Assembly (NCBI GenBank): GCA_045128275.1
Contig: JBGVRH010000076.1
Location: 1-8,357 of the forward strand
Length of the DNA stretch: 8,357 nucleotides
Source of the DNA: CAMEON01 sp045128275
GTDB taxonomy: Bacteria; Bacillota; Clostridia; Oscillospirales; CAG-272
Direction: 5' to 3'
Both the position numbers and the translations under genes were made by a program. This document shows, in pieces, positions 1 through 5,186 of the stretch; positions within the stretch are counted from its first letter, which is position 1; every line of letters begins with the position of its first letter. The notes beneath the pieces are model-generated. The model was given only the letters and a program-made list of their open reading frames with translations. It made no database searches and had not been told where the DNA came from.

Positions 1-142
1 CTGCTGTCTTTCTTGCCCAGACAGCAAAATATCCGACAGATAAAGAAGTATTCCGTAAAATTAGGAAGATTACTTAAGTGTGAAAACAAAAGACTTCGGC
101 AAACACACATATCTGACAAGAGATAAAGGCAATTTTTAGGCT
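1..142. other. AT-rich left edge, no assignable gene
   Basis: This stretch is visibly more AT-rich than the coding DNA to its right. A perfect 8-bp stem (2-9 with 19-26, TGCTGTCT / AGACAGCA, 9-nt loop) lies at the very edge. It could be the end of a terminator for a gene outside the window, but no T-run is visible on the plus side. Two plus frames are open from the edge, one stopping at 75-77 and one at 124-126. Either could be the tail of a gene that starts outside, but neither tail is recognisable and no ribosome site can be seen. Confidence 0.3.
121..140 (+). repeat. Possible third copy of the GATAAA-GCAATTTTTA border motif
   Basis: The string GATAAAGGCAATTTTTAG resembles the border at 5170-5189 (GATAAACTGCAATTTTTACT) and the one at 6943-6960. 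Here it lies directly before the 28-bp palindromic repeat rather than next to a gene stop. The match is short and has one gap, so this copy is the weakest of the three. Confidence 0.3.
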
Positions 143-170
143 GCGGAGCGACGAGGGCGTCGCTCCCTAC
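143..170. repeat. 28-bp palindromic intergenic repeat, left copy
   Basis: The core is a perfect 9-bp stem, GGAGCGACG (145-153) with CGTCGCTCC (158-166), closed by the loop AGGG. The whole 28 bp, from GCGGAG through CCCTAC, recurs exactly in reverse complement at 8316-8343. It lies between the endonuclease terminator (243-270) and the AT-rich window edge, outside any gene. It looks like a dispersed REP- or MITE-type sequence. The lack of a T-run argues against a simple terminator. Confidence 0.75.
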
Positions 171-242
171 AATGGGTTATTGGCAACCGATCCATCGTGC
201 CAACACGCCCCCCGTTTTTTTCTTTGCGATCGGTCATTACGC

Positions 243-270
243 AAAAAAGAGGGAGGCCGAAGCCCCCCTC
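243..270 (-). terminator. Rho-independent terminator of the endonuclease gene
   Basis: Read on the minus strand, GAGGGGGGC pairs with GCCTCCCTC (nine pairs, one G-T wobble) around a TTCG tetraloop, followed directly by six Ts. It begins 19 bases after the endonuclease stop codon. Confidence 0.9.
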
Positions 271-288
271 AATGGGTATCATTCAGTT

Positions 289-2106
289 TCAGTCTTCCTT
301 CCTCTTCCGCGCCAGAGCGTACACGCCAAGCCCCAGCATAGAGATCATCACCGCAACGCCCGTAAAGGCAGAGCCACAGCCCGTATCGGCGGGGGCGGTC
401 TCGGTGGCCTCCTCGGCTGTGGTGTCCGCGGGAGAAGTGGAATCTGTCTCGGCAGGCTCATCCGTGGCCTTCTCGGTTTCGCTCACATCGGGAGCGGCCT
501 CGGTGGTCACCTCCTCGGTGGGGGTGTCGGTGGGCTGCTCGGTGGGCTGCTCGGTAGGCTCTTCGGTAGGAGTCTCGGTAGGAGCCTCGGTAGGCTCTTC
601 GGTGGGAGTTTCGGTGGGAGTTTCGGTAGGAGTCTCGGTAGGCTCTTCGGTGGGTTCTTCAGTAGGAGTTTCGGTAGGCTCCTCAGTAGGCTTTTCGGTC
701 GGGACTTCGGTCGGCTCCTCGGTAGCGGGAGGATCGGTCTCGTCGGCCACGCCGCTGCCCATGAACTCAATGGTATCGATCATACATCTGGACGCTCCCG
801 ACACGGTAGCCACCGTGACGGTCTTGGTCTTGGAGGTGTCGATGACCAGAGGGGTGTACTCGCCGTCATTGGAGGCGGTGGTGAGGCCGTAGCGGGTGCC
901 GTTGATGATGACGGTACTGTTGCTGGCCTTGTACTTGGCGGCATGGATCACCACCTCGTCCACGTCGGCGGGGACGGTAAAGCTGAATCCGCCCGTGGCC
1001 TTGGAGGAGCCCAGCTTGAGGCAGGAGTTGCCCTTGGCATCCCGTGCGTTCCCGTAGAGCTTGGTGGGGGAGGTCAGCGTCAGGGTGTAGTTCCCGTCGG
1101 TGAAGGACTTGGTGCTTGTAATATCCGTGCCGTCGTTGTGGGCCGCGCCGCCGTTGTCACCGAAGGTGAAGGTGGCCAGGGCATCGGAGGGGCCTGCGGG
1201 GGCGTCGGTCTCGGTCTCTTCGGGTTCGGTTTCGGTCTCGGGGGCGTAGGTGGGAAGCTCACCGTCCATGGCCGAGCCGGAGGGGGTGGTCATATCCTCG
1301 GGCACCTCGCGGCCGAACATGATCCATGCCAGCTCGGGGTAGTCGATGAAGGTGTTGCGGTTGCCCTGGATGCTCTGGACAACCTCGTTGCGCCCCATCT
1401 CCCAGGTATCCACGGGATCCATCTCGCACCAGGCCAGGAGGATATCCACGCTCTCAAAGACCTCGGTCACGTCGGTCGCGCCCCAAGCGGCATCCCAGCG
1501 GACGTATACGTACAGGATGATGCGGGCCACGTCGCCCTTGACGTGATCGGCAGGCTCGTAGAAGCCCTTGGAGGTAGACTCACCGTAGGGCTTGTTGCCG
1601 CGGGAAGAGTTCACCCCGGCCTCGGCGGGACGGATGTGGTGAAGGTCGGCACCGCCGCCGCTGGTGTTGTTTCCGCCCAGGCTCTGGGGCCAGACGTGCT
1701 CGCGGTTGCAGGCCCACGCGGGAGACCAATCCGACTGGGTCATGCTGTAGCTGGTGTACAGGGTCGTGGCGTGGGTGGTGTCGTTTCGCTCGCAGTCCAC
1801 GCGGAAGACGTAGTCACGGCAATCGGCGTAGCTGGTGATCTTCTTGTGGGTGTTCGTCATGAGGTCATGCAGGGAGGACTTCAACCCACTGGGCGATTTG
1901 GCCGCCAGGCTGTCGAAGGTGTAGCCCCCCGTGTAGTAGGACTCCGCCCCCGTGCCATCCAAGGAGAGGCAGACCTCGTCCCGCTTGCCCGAGTTGGACT
2001 GGGTGGAATACTCCGCAGGGGCGGCGGTGACCACCACCCACAGGGAGGAAAGGAGCATCAGCGCGGCCAGGGCCAGCGCGGTAAGCTTCATGGTTTGTTT
2101 GTTCAT
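289..2106 (-). CDS. Secreted, C-terminally anchored endonuclease I family nuclease
   Basis: This is a 605-residue extracellular nuclease that should cleave DNA or RNA outside the cell. A signal peptide spans residues 1-29 (hydrophobic LALAALMLLSSLWVV, likely cut near TAAPA). The endonuclease I (EndA/NucM/Vvn) His-Me finger domain covers about 85-265: REHVWPQS gives E136 and the putative general base H137, followed by DLHHIRP (154-160) and NSSRGNKPYG (166-175), where N166 or N171 should complete the metal site. Residues 308-450 look like a beta-rich accessory domain of unknown role. Then come 17 PTEx tetrapeptides (465-532), an acidic Thr/Ser/Ala stretch, and a C-terminal tail with PADTGCGS, a membrane segment at about 580-598 and ARKRKED. 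The tail resembles a sorting signal but is not canonical LPXTG. The start is supported by GGAG seven bases upstream and by a good promoter at 2140-2168. The gene stands alone between terminators. E. coli EndA is much shorter; the extra length is the accessory domain, stalk and anchor. Confidence 0.92.
   Translation of the reverse strand: MNKQTMKLTALALAALMLLSSLWVVVTAAPAEYSTQSNSGKRDEVCLSLDGTGAESYYTGGYTFDSLAAKSPSGLKSSLHDLMTNTHKKITSYADCRDYVFRVDCERNDTTHATTLYTSYSMTQSDWSPAWACNREHVWPQSLGGNNTSGGGADLHHIRPAEAGVNSSRGNKPYGESTSKGFYEPADHVKGDVARIILYVYVRWDAAWGATDVTEVFESVDILLAWCEMDPVDTWEMGRNEVVQSIQGNRNTFIDYPELAWIMFGREVPEDMTTPSGSAMDGELPTYAPETETEPEETETDAPAGPSDALATFTFGDNGGAAHNDGTDITSTKSFTDGNYTLTLTSPTKLYGNARDAKGNSCLKLGSSKATGGFSFTVPADVDEVVIHAAKYKASNSTVIINGTRYGLTTASNDGEYTPLVIDTSKTKTVTVATVSGASRCMIDTIEFMGSGVADETDPPATEEPTEVPTEKPTEEPTETPTEEPTEEPTETPTETPTETPTEEPTEAPTETPTEEPTEQPTEQPTDTPTEEVTTEAAPDVSETEKATDEPAETDSTSPADTTAEEATETAPADTGCGSAFTGVAVMISMLGLGVYALARKRKED
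511..714 (-). repeat. 12-bp tandem repeat encoding 17 PTEx tetrapeptides
   Basis: Seventeen consecutive Pro-Thr-Glu-x units (x = V, K, E, T, A or Q; one unit is PTDT) form a stretched, acidic, probably surface-exposed stalk between the beta-rich domain and the membrane anchor of the endonuclease. The DNA period is 12 bp, so the number of units can change without breaking the frame, and stalk length may vary between strains. Confidence 0.9.
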
Positions 2107-2139
2107 GTCGGTTCTCCGTTTATGTTTTCGATTCTATTT

Positions 2140-2168
2140 AGTATAGCATAGATCGGGGGATTTGTAAA
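2140..2168 (-). promoter_or_regulatory. Sigma-A promoter for the endonuclease gene
   Basis: On the minus strand, -35 TTTACA (2163-2168, 5/6 match) and -10 TATACT (2140-2145, 5/6 match) are separated by 17 bp. Transcription would start near 2133, leaving a leader of about 27 bases before the ATG. Confidence 0.8.
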
Positions 2169-2200
2169 CAGGTTTTCCGAAAAAACGCTTGAAAGCAAGG

Positions 2201-2228
2201 AAAAAGGGGAGTCCGCTGGGGGCTCCCC
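2201..2228 (-). terminator. Rho-independent terminator of the zinc-ribbon gene
   Basis: On the minus strand, GGGGAGCCC pairs with GGACTCCCC (one wobble, 5-nt loop) and is followed by TTTTT. It separates the zinc-ribbon transcript from the endonuclease promoter. Confidence 0.85.
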
Positions 2229-2244
2229 TACTTGTATGGATGGA

Positions 2245-2508
2245 TCAACCGTAATTTGGAAATACCCGCTTAACGACTTTTTTCTTTTTCTTTTTGTACC
2301 TCTCCACCGCCTCGGGGTCATCGTAGATGTAAGCGGGGCAGGCGGGATGATGAGTATAGCAGGCAGGGCGATCCGAGGTGGCCATATCCTCGGTGCAGTA
2401 GTCGATGCAGGTACTGCACCGCCCCGCAGGCTCGTTTCCGCAATGAACGCAGAATCGGGCTTGGGTGGAGACCACCTTTCCGCATTCGGTACATCTTTTT
2501 AGTGACAT
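2245..2508 (-). CDS. Small zinc-ribbon protein of unknown function
   Basis: This 87-residue protein has nine cysteines. CTEC (C6, C9) and CVHC (C20, C23) form a classic four-cysteine zinc ribbon. A second cluster (C31, C34, C38, C50, H53/H54, C57) could bind another metal ion. The C-terminus is basic, with six lysines in a row (72-77) followed by VVKR, which suggests contact with nucleic acid or an acidic partner. There is no signal peptide or membrane segment, so it is probably cytoplasmic. The start has a strong AAGGAG seven bases upstream and a perfect promoter at 2558-2586. It diverges from two HTH regulator genes, and an operator-like repeat lies at its start site, so it is probably their target. 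The family is not recognised. A general zinc-ribbon match would not by itself give a function. Confidence 0.8.
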   Translation of the reverse strand: MSLKRCTECGKVVSTQARFCVHCGNEPAGRCSTCIDYCTEDMATSDRPACYTHHPACPAYIYDDPEAVERYKKKKKKVVKRVFPNYG

Positions 2509-2533
2509 ATTGTTTCTCCTTATAAGGCTTGGA

Positions 2534-2550
2534 TTAACCCAAAAGGGTTA
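2534..2550. promoter_or_regulatory. Operator-like repeat copy 1 (zinc-ribbon start site)
   Basis: The site TTAACCCAAAAGGGTTA contains a perfect 6-4-6 inverted repeat (TAACCC AAAA GGGTTA, 2535-2550). It begins at the predicted transcription start of the zinc-ribbon gene, just downstream of its -10 box. Its position suits a repressor that blocks initiation or promoter escape. It matches copies 2 and 3 at about 14 to 15 of 17 positions. Confidence 0.75.
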
Positions 2551-2557
2551 TAATGCC

Positions 2558-2586
2558 ATTATATCATAGGAATGCTATTCTGTCAA
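2558..2586 (-). promoter_or_regulatory. Perfect consensus promoter for the zinc-ribbon gene
   Basis: On the minus strand, TTGACA (2581-2586) and TATAAT (2558-2563) are separated by exactly 17 bp. Transcription should start near 2551, at the edge of operator copy 1. So strong a promoter next to a repressor-type site suggests tight repression that can be relieved. Confidence 0.88.
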
Positions 2587-2596
2587 CTCATATGAA

Positions 2597-2626
2597 TTAA
2601 CTCTTTGCGGTTAATTGCTGTAAAAT
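2597..2626 (+). promoter_or_regulatory. Promoter for the HTH regulator pair
   Basis: The -35 TTAACT (2597-2602, 4/6 match) and -10 TAAAAT (2621-2626, 5/6 match) are 18 bp apart. Transcription would start near 2633. Operator copy 2 covers the -35 box and copy 3 covers the start site, which is the geometry expected for autorepression. Confidence 0.65.
2598..2614. promoter_or_regulatory. Operator-like repeat copy 2 (over the HTH -35)
   Basis: Read on the minus strand this is TTAACCGCAAAGAGTTA, aligned with copies 1 and 3. It lies within a wider AATTAAC / GTTAATT inverted repeat (2595-2601 and 2610-2616). It overlaps the -35 of the plus-strand promoter and lies 12 bp upstream of the -35 of the minus-strand promoter. 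Confidence 0.7.
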
Positions 2627-2630
2627 AAGA

Positions 2631-2647
2631 TTAACCAAAAAGAGTTA
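2631..2647. promoter_or_regulatory. Operator-like repeat copy 3 (HTH start site)
   Basis: The site TTAACCAAAAAGAGTTA begins 4 bp after the -10 box of the HTH promoter and ends directly before the GGAG ribosome site of the first HTH gene. Its centre is 33 bp from the centre of copy 2, about three helical turns, so repressors bound at both could lie on the same face of the DNA. Confidence 0.7.
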
Positions 2648-2658
2648 GGAGATAAAAG

Positions 2659-2898
2659 ATGACCATTGGTGAAGCCGTCCGCCAAAGAATACTGGAACTC
2701 TGCCGCGAGCGCTTGATAACCGTCAACGGCCTGTCATATCTATGTGGAATCACCCAATCGACCTTGAGTAATCTTGTCCGCGGCCGCAACCAAGCCACGG
2801 TTTCCACCATCAAAAAGATCTGCGATGGCTTGGAGATCACCATTCAAGACTTTTTCAACTCGCCTCTGTTCGAGAATCTGGAGCAGGAGATCAAATAA
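2659..2898 (+). CDS. Cro/C1-type HTH transcriptional regulator
   Basis: This 79-residue protein is essentially one lambda-repressor-like (Xre/HTH_3) domain. Residues 25-31 (LSYLCGI) and 32-43 (TQSTLSNLVRGR) form the turn and recognition helix, followed by STIKKICDGLEITIQDFF, which is typical of small clostridial regulators. There is no sensor or multimerisation domain beyond the short acidic tail. GGAG lies seven bases before the ATG, right behind operator copy 3. The second HTH gene starts 14 bp after its stop, so the two are surely co-transcribed. It probably represses its own promoter and that of the divergent zinc-ribbon gene. It could instead be a phage- or plasmid-derived regulator, but no phage genes are visible. 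Confidence 0.88.
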   Translation: MTIGEAVRQRILELCRERLITVNGLSYLCGITQSTLSNLVRGRNQATVSTIKKICDGLEITIQDFFNSPLFENLEQEIK

Positions 2899-2912
2899 GA
2901 AAGGAATACAGA

Positions 2913-3125
2913 ATGAAGTTGAGGGTATTGGAACTGCTTGAAGAGAAGGGAAAGACCAAATACTGGCTATACATTCAATTGGGGTTGAGCTACCAGAATT
3001 TCAACAAGATGGTTAACAACCAGACAAGCGGCATCAAATTTGAGAATTTGCAAGCTCTGTGCGACATTCTGGAATGCACGCCCAACGATCTGTTCGTCGA
3101 ATACGCGGATTCGAAGAAGGAGTAA
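2913..3125 (+). CDS. Second small Cro/C1-type HTH regulator
   Basis: This 70-residue protein resembles the HTH_26 (Cro/C1 Xre) group: MKLRVLELLEEKGKTKYWL, then a turn and recognition helix at about 22-36 (QLGLSYQNFNKMVNN), then the IKFENLQALCDILECTPNDLF segment typical of the family. AAGGA lies seven bases before the ATG and 3 bases after the preceding stop. It is only distantly like its neighbour, so it is not a recent duplicate. The pair may bind as heteromers, or one may antagonise the other on the three shared operators. Both genes have visibly more A+T than the metabolic genes around them. Confidence 0.86.
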   Translation: MKLRVLELLEEKGKTKYWLYIQLGLSYQNFNKMVNNQTSGIKFENLQALCDILECTPNDLFVEYADSKKE

Positions 3126-3127
3126 AG

Positions 3128-3149
3128 TAGTCTCCGTCGGGCTATTTTT
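3128..3149 (+). terminator. Weak terminator after the HTH pair
   Basis: A 5-bp stem (TAGTC with GGCTA, one wobble, 7-nt loop) is followed by TTTTT, a few bases after the second HTH stop. The stem is short, so termination here may be partial. The stronger hairpin at 3191-3222 could back it up. Confidence 0.45.
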
Positions 3150-3190
3150 CATTCAGGCAAAGGAATCGCCCAAAATATGATACAAAGAAT

Positions 3191-3222
3191 GCCACCCCTC
3201 ACCAACAACGGTCAGGGGTGGC
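3191..3222 (-). terminator. Terminator hairpin downstream of fucO
   Basis: GCCACCCCT and AGGGGTGGC form a 9-bp stem, extended by three more pairs after one mismatch, with a 6-nt loop. It lies 20 bp beyond the fucO stop. The minus-strand tail ATTCTTTGT is only moderately T-rich. It sits between two convergent transcripts and may act on both. Confidence 0.65.
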
Positions 3223-3242
3223 GTTTCCATATCAACCGAAAA

Positions 3243-4388
3243 TTACATCAGGCTGCGATACAGAGCCTCGATATCCTCCACGGAGGTCTCGCGGGGGTTA
3301 CCGGGACGGCAGGCGTCGTTGTAGGCATCCACAGACATCTGGTGGATGTCCTCCTCGCGGGCAACACCCTTCAGGGAGGTGACAATGCCCACGTCCTCGG
3401 CCAGCTGGCGGACGGCCTCCACGGCGGCGGCGCGGTACTCGGCCTGGGTCATGCTGTCCACGCCCTGCACACCCATGGCGCGGGCGATCTCGCGGTACTT
3501 CTCACCCGTAGCCTCGGCGTTGTAGGCCATGACGGCGGGGAGGAGGGTGGCGCAGGCCTTACCGTGGGGCATATCGTAGTAGGCCGACAGGGTGTGAGCC
3601 ATGGAGTGATCCACGCCCAGACCCACGTTGGAGAAGCCCATGCCGGCCACGTACTGACCCAGAGCCATGCCCTCGCGGCCCTCGGGGGTGTTGGCCACGG
3701 CGCCACGCAGGGAGGCGGCGATGATGCGGATGGCCTCGATGTGGAACATATCCGACAGAGCCCAGGCACCCTTAGTGATGTAGCCCTCAATGGCGTGGGT
3801 CAGAGCGTCCATACCCGTAGCGGCGGTGAGGGAAGCGGGCATGGAGGCCATCATGTCGGGATCCACAACGGCCACCACGGGGATATCGTGGGCATCCACG
3901 CAGACGAACTTGCGCTTCTTCTCCACGTCGGTGATGACGTAGTTGATGGTGACCTCGGCGGCGGTGCCGGCGGTGGTGGGGACGGCGATGATGGGCACGC
4001 AGGGGTTCTTGGTGGGAGCCACGCCCTCCAGGGAGCGGACGTCAGCGAACTCGGGGTTGGTGATGATGATACCGATGGCCTTGGCGGTGTCCATGGAGGA
4101 GCCGCCGCCGATGGCGACGATGCAGTCAGCCTCGGCTGCCTTGAAGGCCGCCACACCGTTCTGGACGTTCTCGATGGTGGGGTTGGGCTTGATGTCCGAG
4201 AAGACGGCGTAGGGGATGGCGGCGGCATCCAGCAGGTCGGTGACCTTGGCGGCCACACCGAACTTGATGAGGTCGGGGTCGGTGGCGACGAAGGCCTTGG
4301 CAAAGCCGCGGGCCTTGATCTCATCGACAACGGCGGTGATGGCACCCGCGCCGTGGTAGGAGGTCTCGTTGAGCATGAACTTGTTCAT
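3243..4388 (-). CDS. fucO: Iron-dependent alcohol dehydrogenase, lactaldehyde reductase type
   Basis: This 381-residue enzyme should reduce L-lactaldehyde to 1,2-propanediol with NADH in the cytoplasm, the fermentative end step of fucose or rhamnose breakdown, or act on a similar short aldehyde. It has the full length of E. coli FucO and, from memory, shares long blocks with it, such as NPEFADVRSLEG, PTTAGTAAEVTINYVITD, KFVCVD.HDIP, HAIEGYIT.GAWAL and LGQYVAGMGFSNVGLG. The nucleotide site has GGGSSMD (94-100), and D37 matches the Asp that favours NAD over NADP. The iron ligands are D194, H198, H261 and H275, with the conserved H265 between them. AGGAAA precedes the ATG. No fucose, rhamnose or microcompartment gene is nearby. 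It lies 30 bp after a lipoprotein gene and is probably read with it, since no promoter is visible in the gap. A related Fe-ADH acting on another alcohol cannot be excluded. Confidence 0.93.
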   Translation of the reverse strand: MNKFMLNETSYHGAGAITAVVDEIKARGFAKAFVATDPDLIKFGVAAKVTDLLDAAAIPYAVFSDIKPNPTIENVQNGVAAFKAAEADCIVAIGGGSSMDTAKAIGIIITNPEFADVRSLEGVAPTKNPCVPIIAVPTTAGTAAEVTINYVITDVEKKRKFVCVDAHDIPVVAVVDPDMMASMPASLTAATGMDALTHAIEGYITKGAWALSDMFHIEAIRIIAASLRGAVANTPEGREGMALGQYVAGMGFSNVGLGVDHSMAHTLSAYYDMPHGKACATLLPAVMAYNAEATGEKYREIARAMGVQGVDSMTQAEYRAAAVEAVRQLAEDVGIVTSLKGVAREEDIHQMSVDAYNDACRPGNPRETSVEDIEALYRSLM

Positions 4389-4418
4389 AGTGATATTTCC
4401 TTTCTGTGAAAAAGATTT

Positions 4419-4910
4419 TCAGGATGGATCCGCCAGCGCAAGAAGGGATGCAAAGCTCCCCTCCTTCAGCCTGAAGCTGTGGACGTGGGCGGTAATGAGG
4501 TCGTCACCGTACCACCCCGTGTCGTCGGGGAAGAGGGTGTAGACCCCGTAGAGGGTGGCGTTGGGGAGCTGGTAGGCGGGGATGGAGGTCTCGGGAGCGG
4601 TGCCCCCCAGGTAGAAAATGACACGCAGACTGTCCCCGCGGTCGGGGATGGCCTCCACCGTGTCCGAGGACTGGTAGATCTTCTTGACCGCCTTGTAGAG
4701 AGCGGCAGCCTTGTCCCCCGCGAGAGGGTATTCGGTGCCGTCGGGGAGCCGCACCCAGCACCCGAGATCGGCGGGAAGATCGCCGTTCTTGTCTCCCTCA
4801 TCGGGCGGAGGAACGGCGGGATGGAAATCCTTATTGCGGCAGGCGGCCAGACCAAAAACGAGGAGGAGCACCGACAGACACAGGCACAAGGCTTTCGTGA
4901 TGGGTCTCAT
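4419..4910 (-). CDS. Putative lipoprotein of unknown function
   Basis: This 163-residue protein has a lipoprotein signal: R2 and K6, a hydrophobic core (CLCLSVLLLVFG), then the lipobox LAAC with C24 as the lipidated residue. The mature part begins with a proline- and acid-rich linker (about 27-46), followed by a compact domain of likely mixed alpha/beta type (about 50-160) with no motif I recognise. It should sit on the outer face of the cell membrane. A strong AGGAGG lies seven bases before the ATG. Its stop is 30 bp before fucO and no terminator separates them, so the two are probably one transcript; a functional link is only inferred. No convincing promoter is visible between 4911 and the repeat element at 4981. 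Confidence 0.82.
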   Translation of the reverse strand: MRPITKALCLCLSVLLLVFGLAACRNKDFHPAVPPPDEGDKNGDLPADLGCWVRLPDGTEYPLAGDKAAALYKAVKKIYQSSDTVEAIPDRGDSLRVIFYLGGTAPETSIPAYQLPNATLYGVYTLFPDDTGWYGDDLITAHVHSFRLKEGSFASLLALADPS

Positions 4911-4980
4911 GGGGGCTCCTCCTTTCGGGTGGGATGTGGTTTTCAGGGGTTAAAATTGGGGTTGTCGGGGTGATAAACCC

Positions 4981-5146
4981 AATAATGAATAATGAATGAT
5001 GAATAATGAATAATGAGTAATTGTGGATGGAAACCTTCGGTTTCCCTCATTTTTTTCATAAAAGATGGAGAAATCCGAAGGATTTCAACCGAAATTATTC
5101 ATTATTCATTATTCATCAGCCGCTTGCGGCGACTTCATTATTCATT
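4981..5146. repeat. Foldback element 1 built of AATAATG heptamers
   Basis: Six 7-bp units on the left (4981-5022: AATAATG twice, AATGATG, AATAATG twice, AGTAATT) face inverted copies on the right. The inner arms 4998-5022 and 5093-5117 pair over 25 bp with one mismatch. The outer arms 4984-4996 and 5134-5146 pair perfectly over 13 bp. Inside are two small hairpins, GGAAACC-TTC-GGTTTCC (5029-5045) and GAAATCC-GAA-GGATTTC (5070-5086), placed symmetrically about the centre near 5057. The right side is interrupted by a 16-nt GC hairpin (GCCGC TT GCGGC, 5119-5130). No open frame looks like a gene. It fills most of the spacer between the lipoprotein and the deacylase gene. Confidence 0.85.
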
Positions 5147-5147
5147 A

Positions 5148-5186
5148 GCAGTTTATCGGGCTTCAGACCGATAAACTGCAATTTTT
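5148..5186 (+). repeat. 12-bp perfect hairpin with T-run at the deacylase stop
   Basis: GCAGTTTATCGG (5148-5159) pairs perfectly with CCGATAAACTGC (5168-5179) around an 8-nt loop, then AATTTTT follows on the plus strand. It looks like a plus-strand terminator, yet no plus-strand gene lies upstream. On the minus strand it follows the deacylase stop by only six bases but has no T-run after it. It is therefore listed as part of the repeat region, although it may still stop or stabilise the deacylase transcript. Its right arm is the border sequence also found at 6940-6957. Confidence 0.7.

Noticed and set aside
186..234. ACCGATC / GATCGGT inverted pair (186-192 and 228-234)
   Set aside because: Only 7 bp with 35 bp between, and no second copy or linked signal. 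Likely chance.
172..2151. A 659-residue plus-strand open frame over the endonuclease gene
   Set aside because: It is very rich in Gly, Arg and His from reading the antisense of high-GC codons and of the PTE repeat. It has no ribosome site, while the minus-strand gene has motifs, promoter and terminator.
2270..2300. Possible programmed -1 frameshift on the A-rich Lys codons of the zinc-ribbon gene
   Set aside because: In the reading frame no X-XXY-YYZ site of the A-AAA-AAG type occurs: the preceding base is C or G each time. Nothing useful is encoded in the other frame.
2518..2527. CCTTATAAGG palindrome before the zinc-ribbon gene as an operator
   Set aside because: It has no second copy and half of it is the AAGG of the ribosome site. 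The 17-bp repeats are the better operator candidates.
3177..4409. A 410-residue plus-strand open frame opposite fucO
   Set aside because: It is an antisense shadow of a clear FucO gene, dominated by Gly, His, Val and Asp, with no family motif or upstream signals.
4981..5146. Reading the heptamer array as a CRISPR array
   Set aside because: The units are adjacent 7-mers with no unique spacers, and no cas gene is present.
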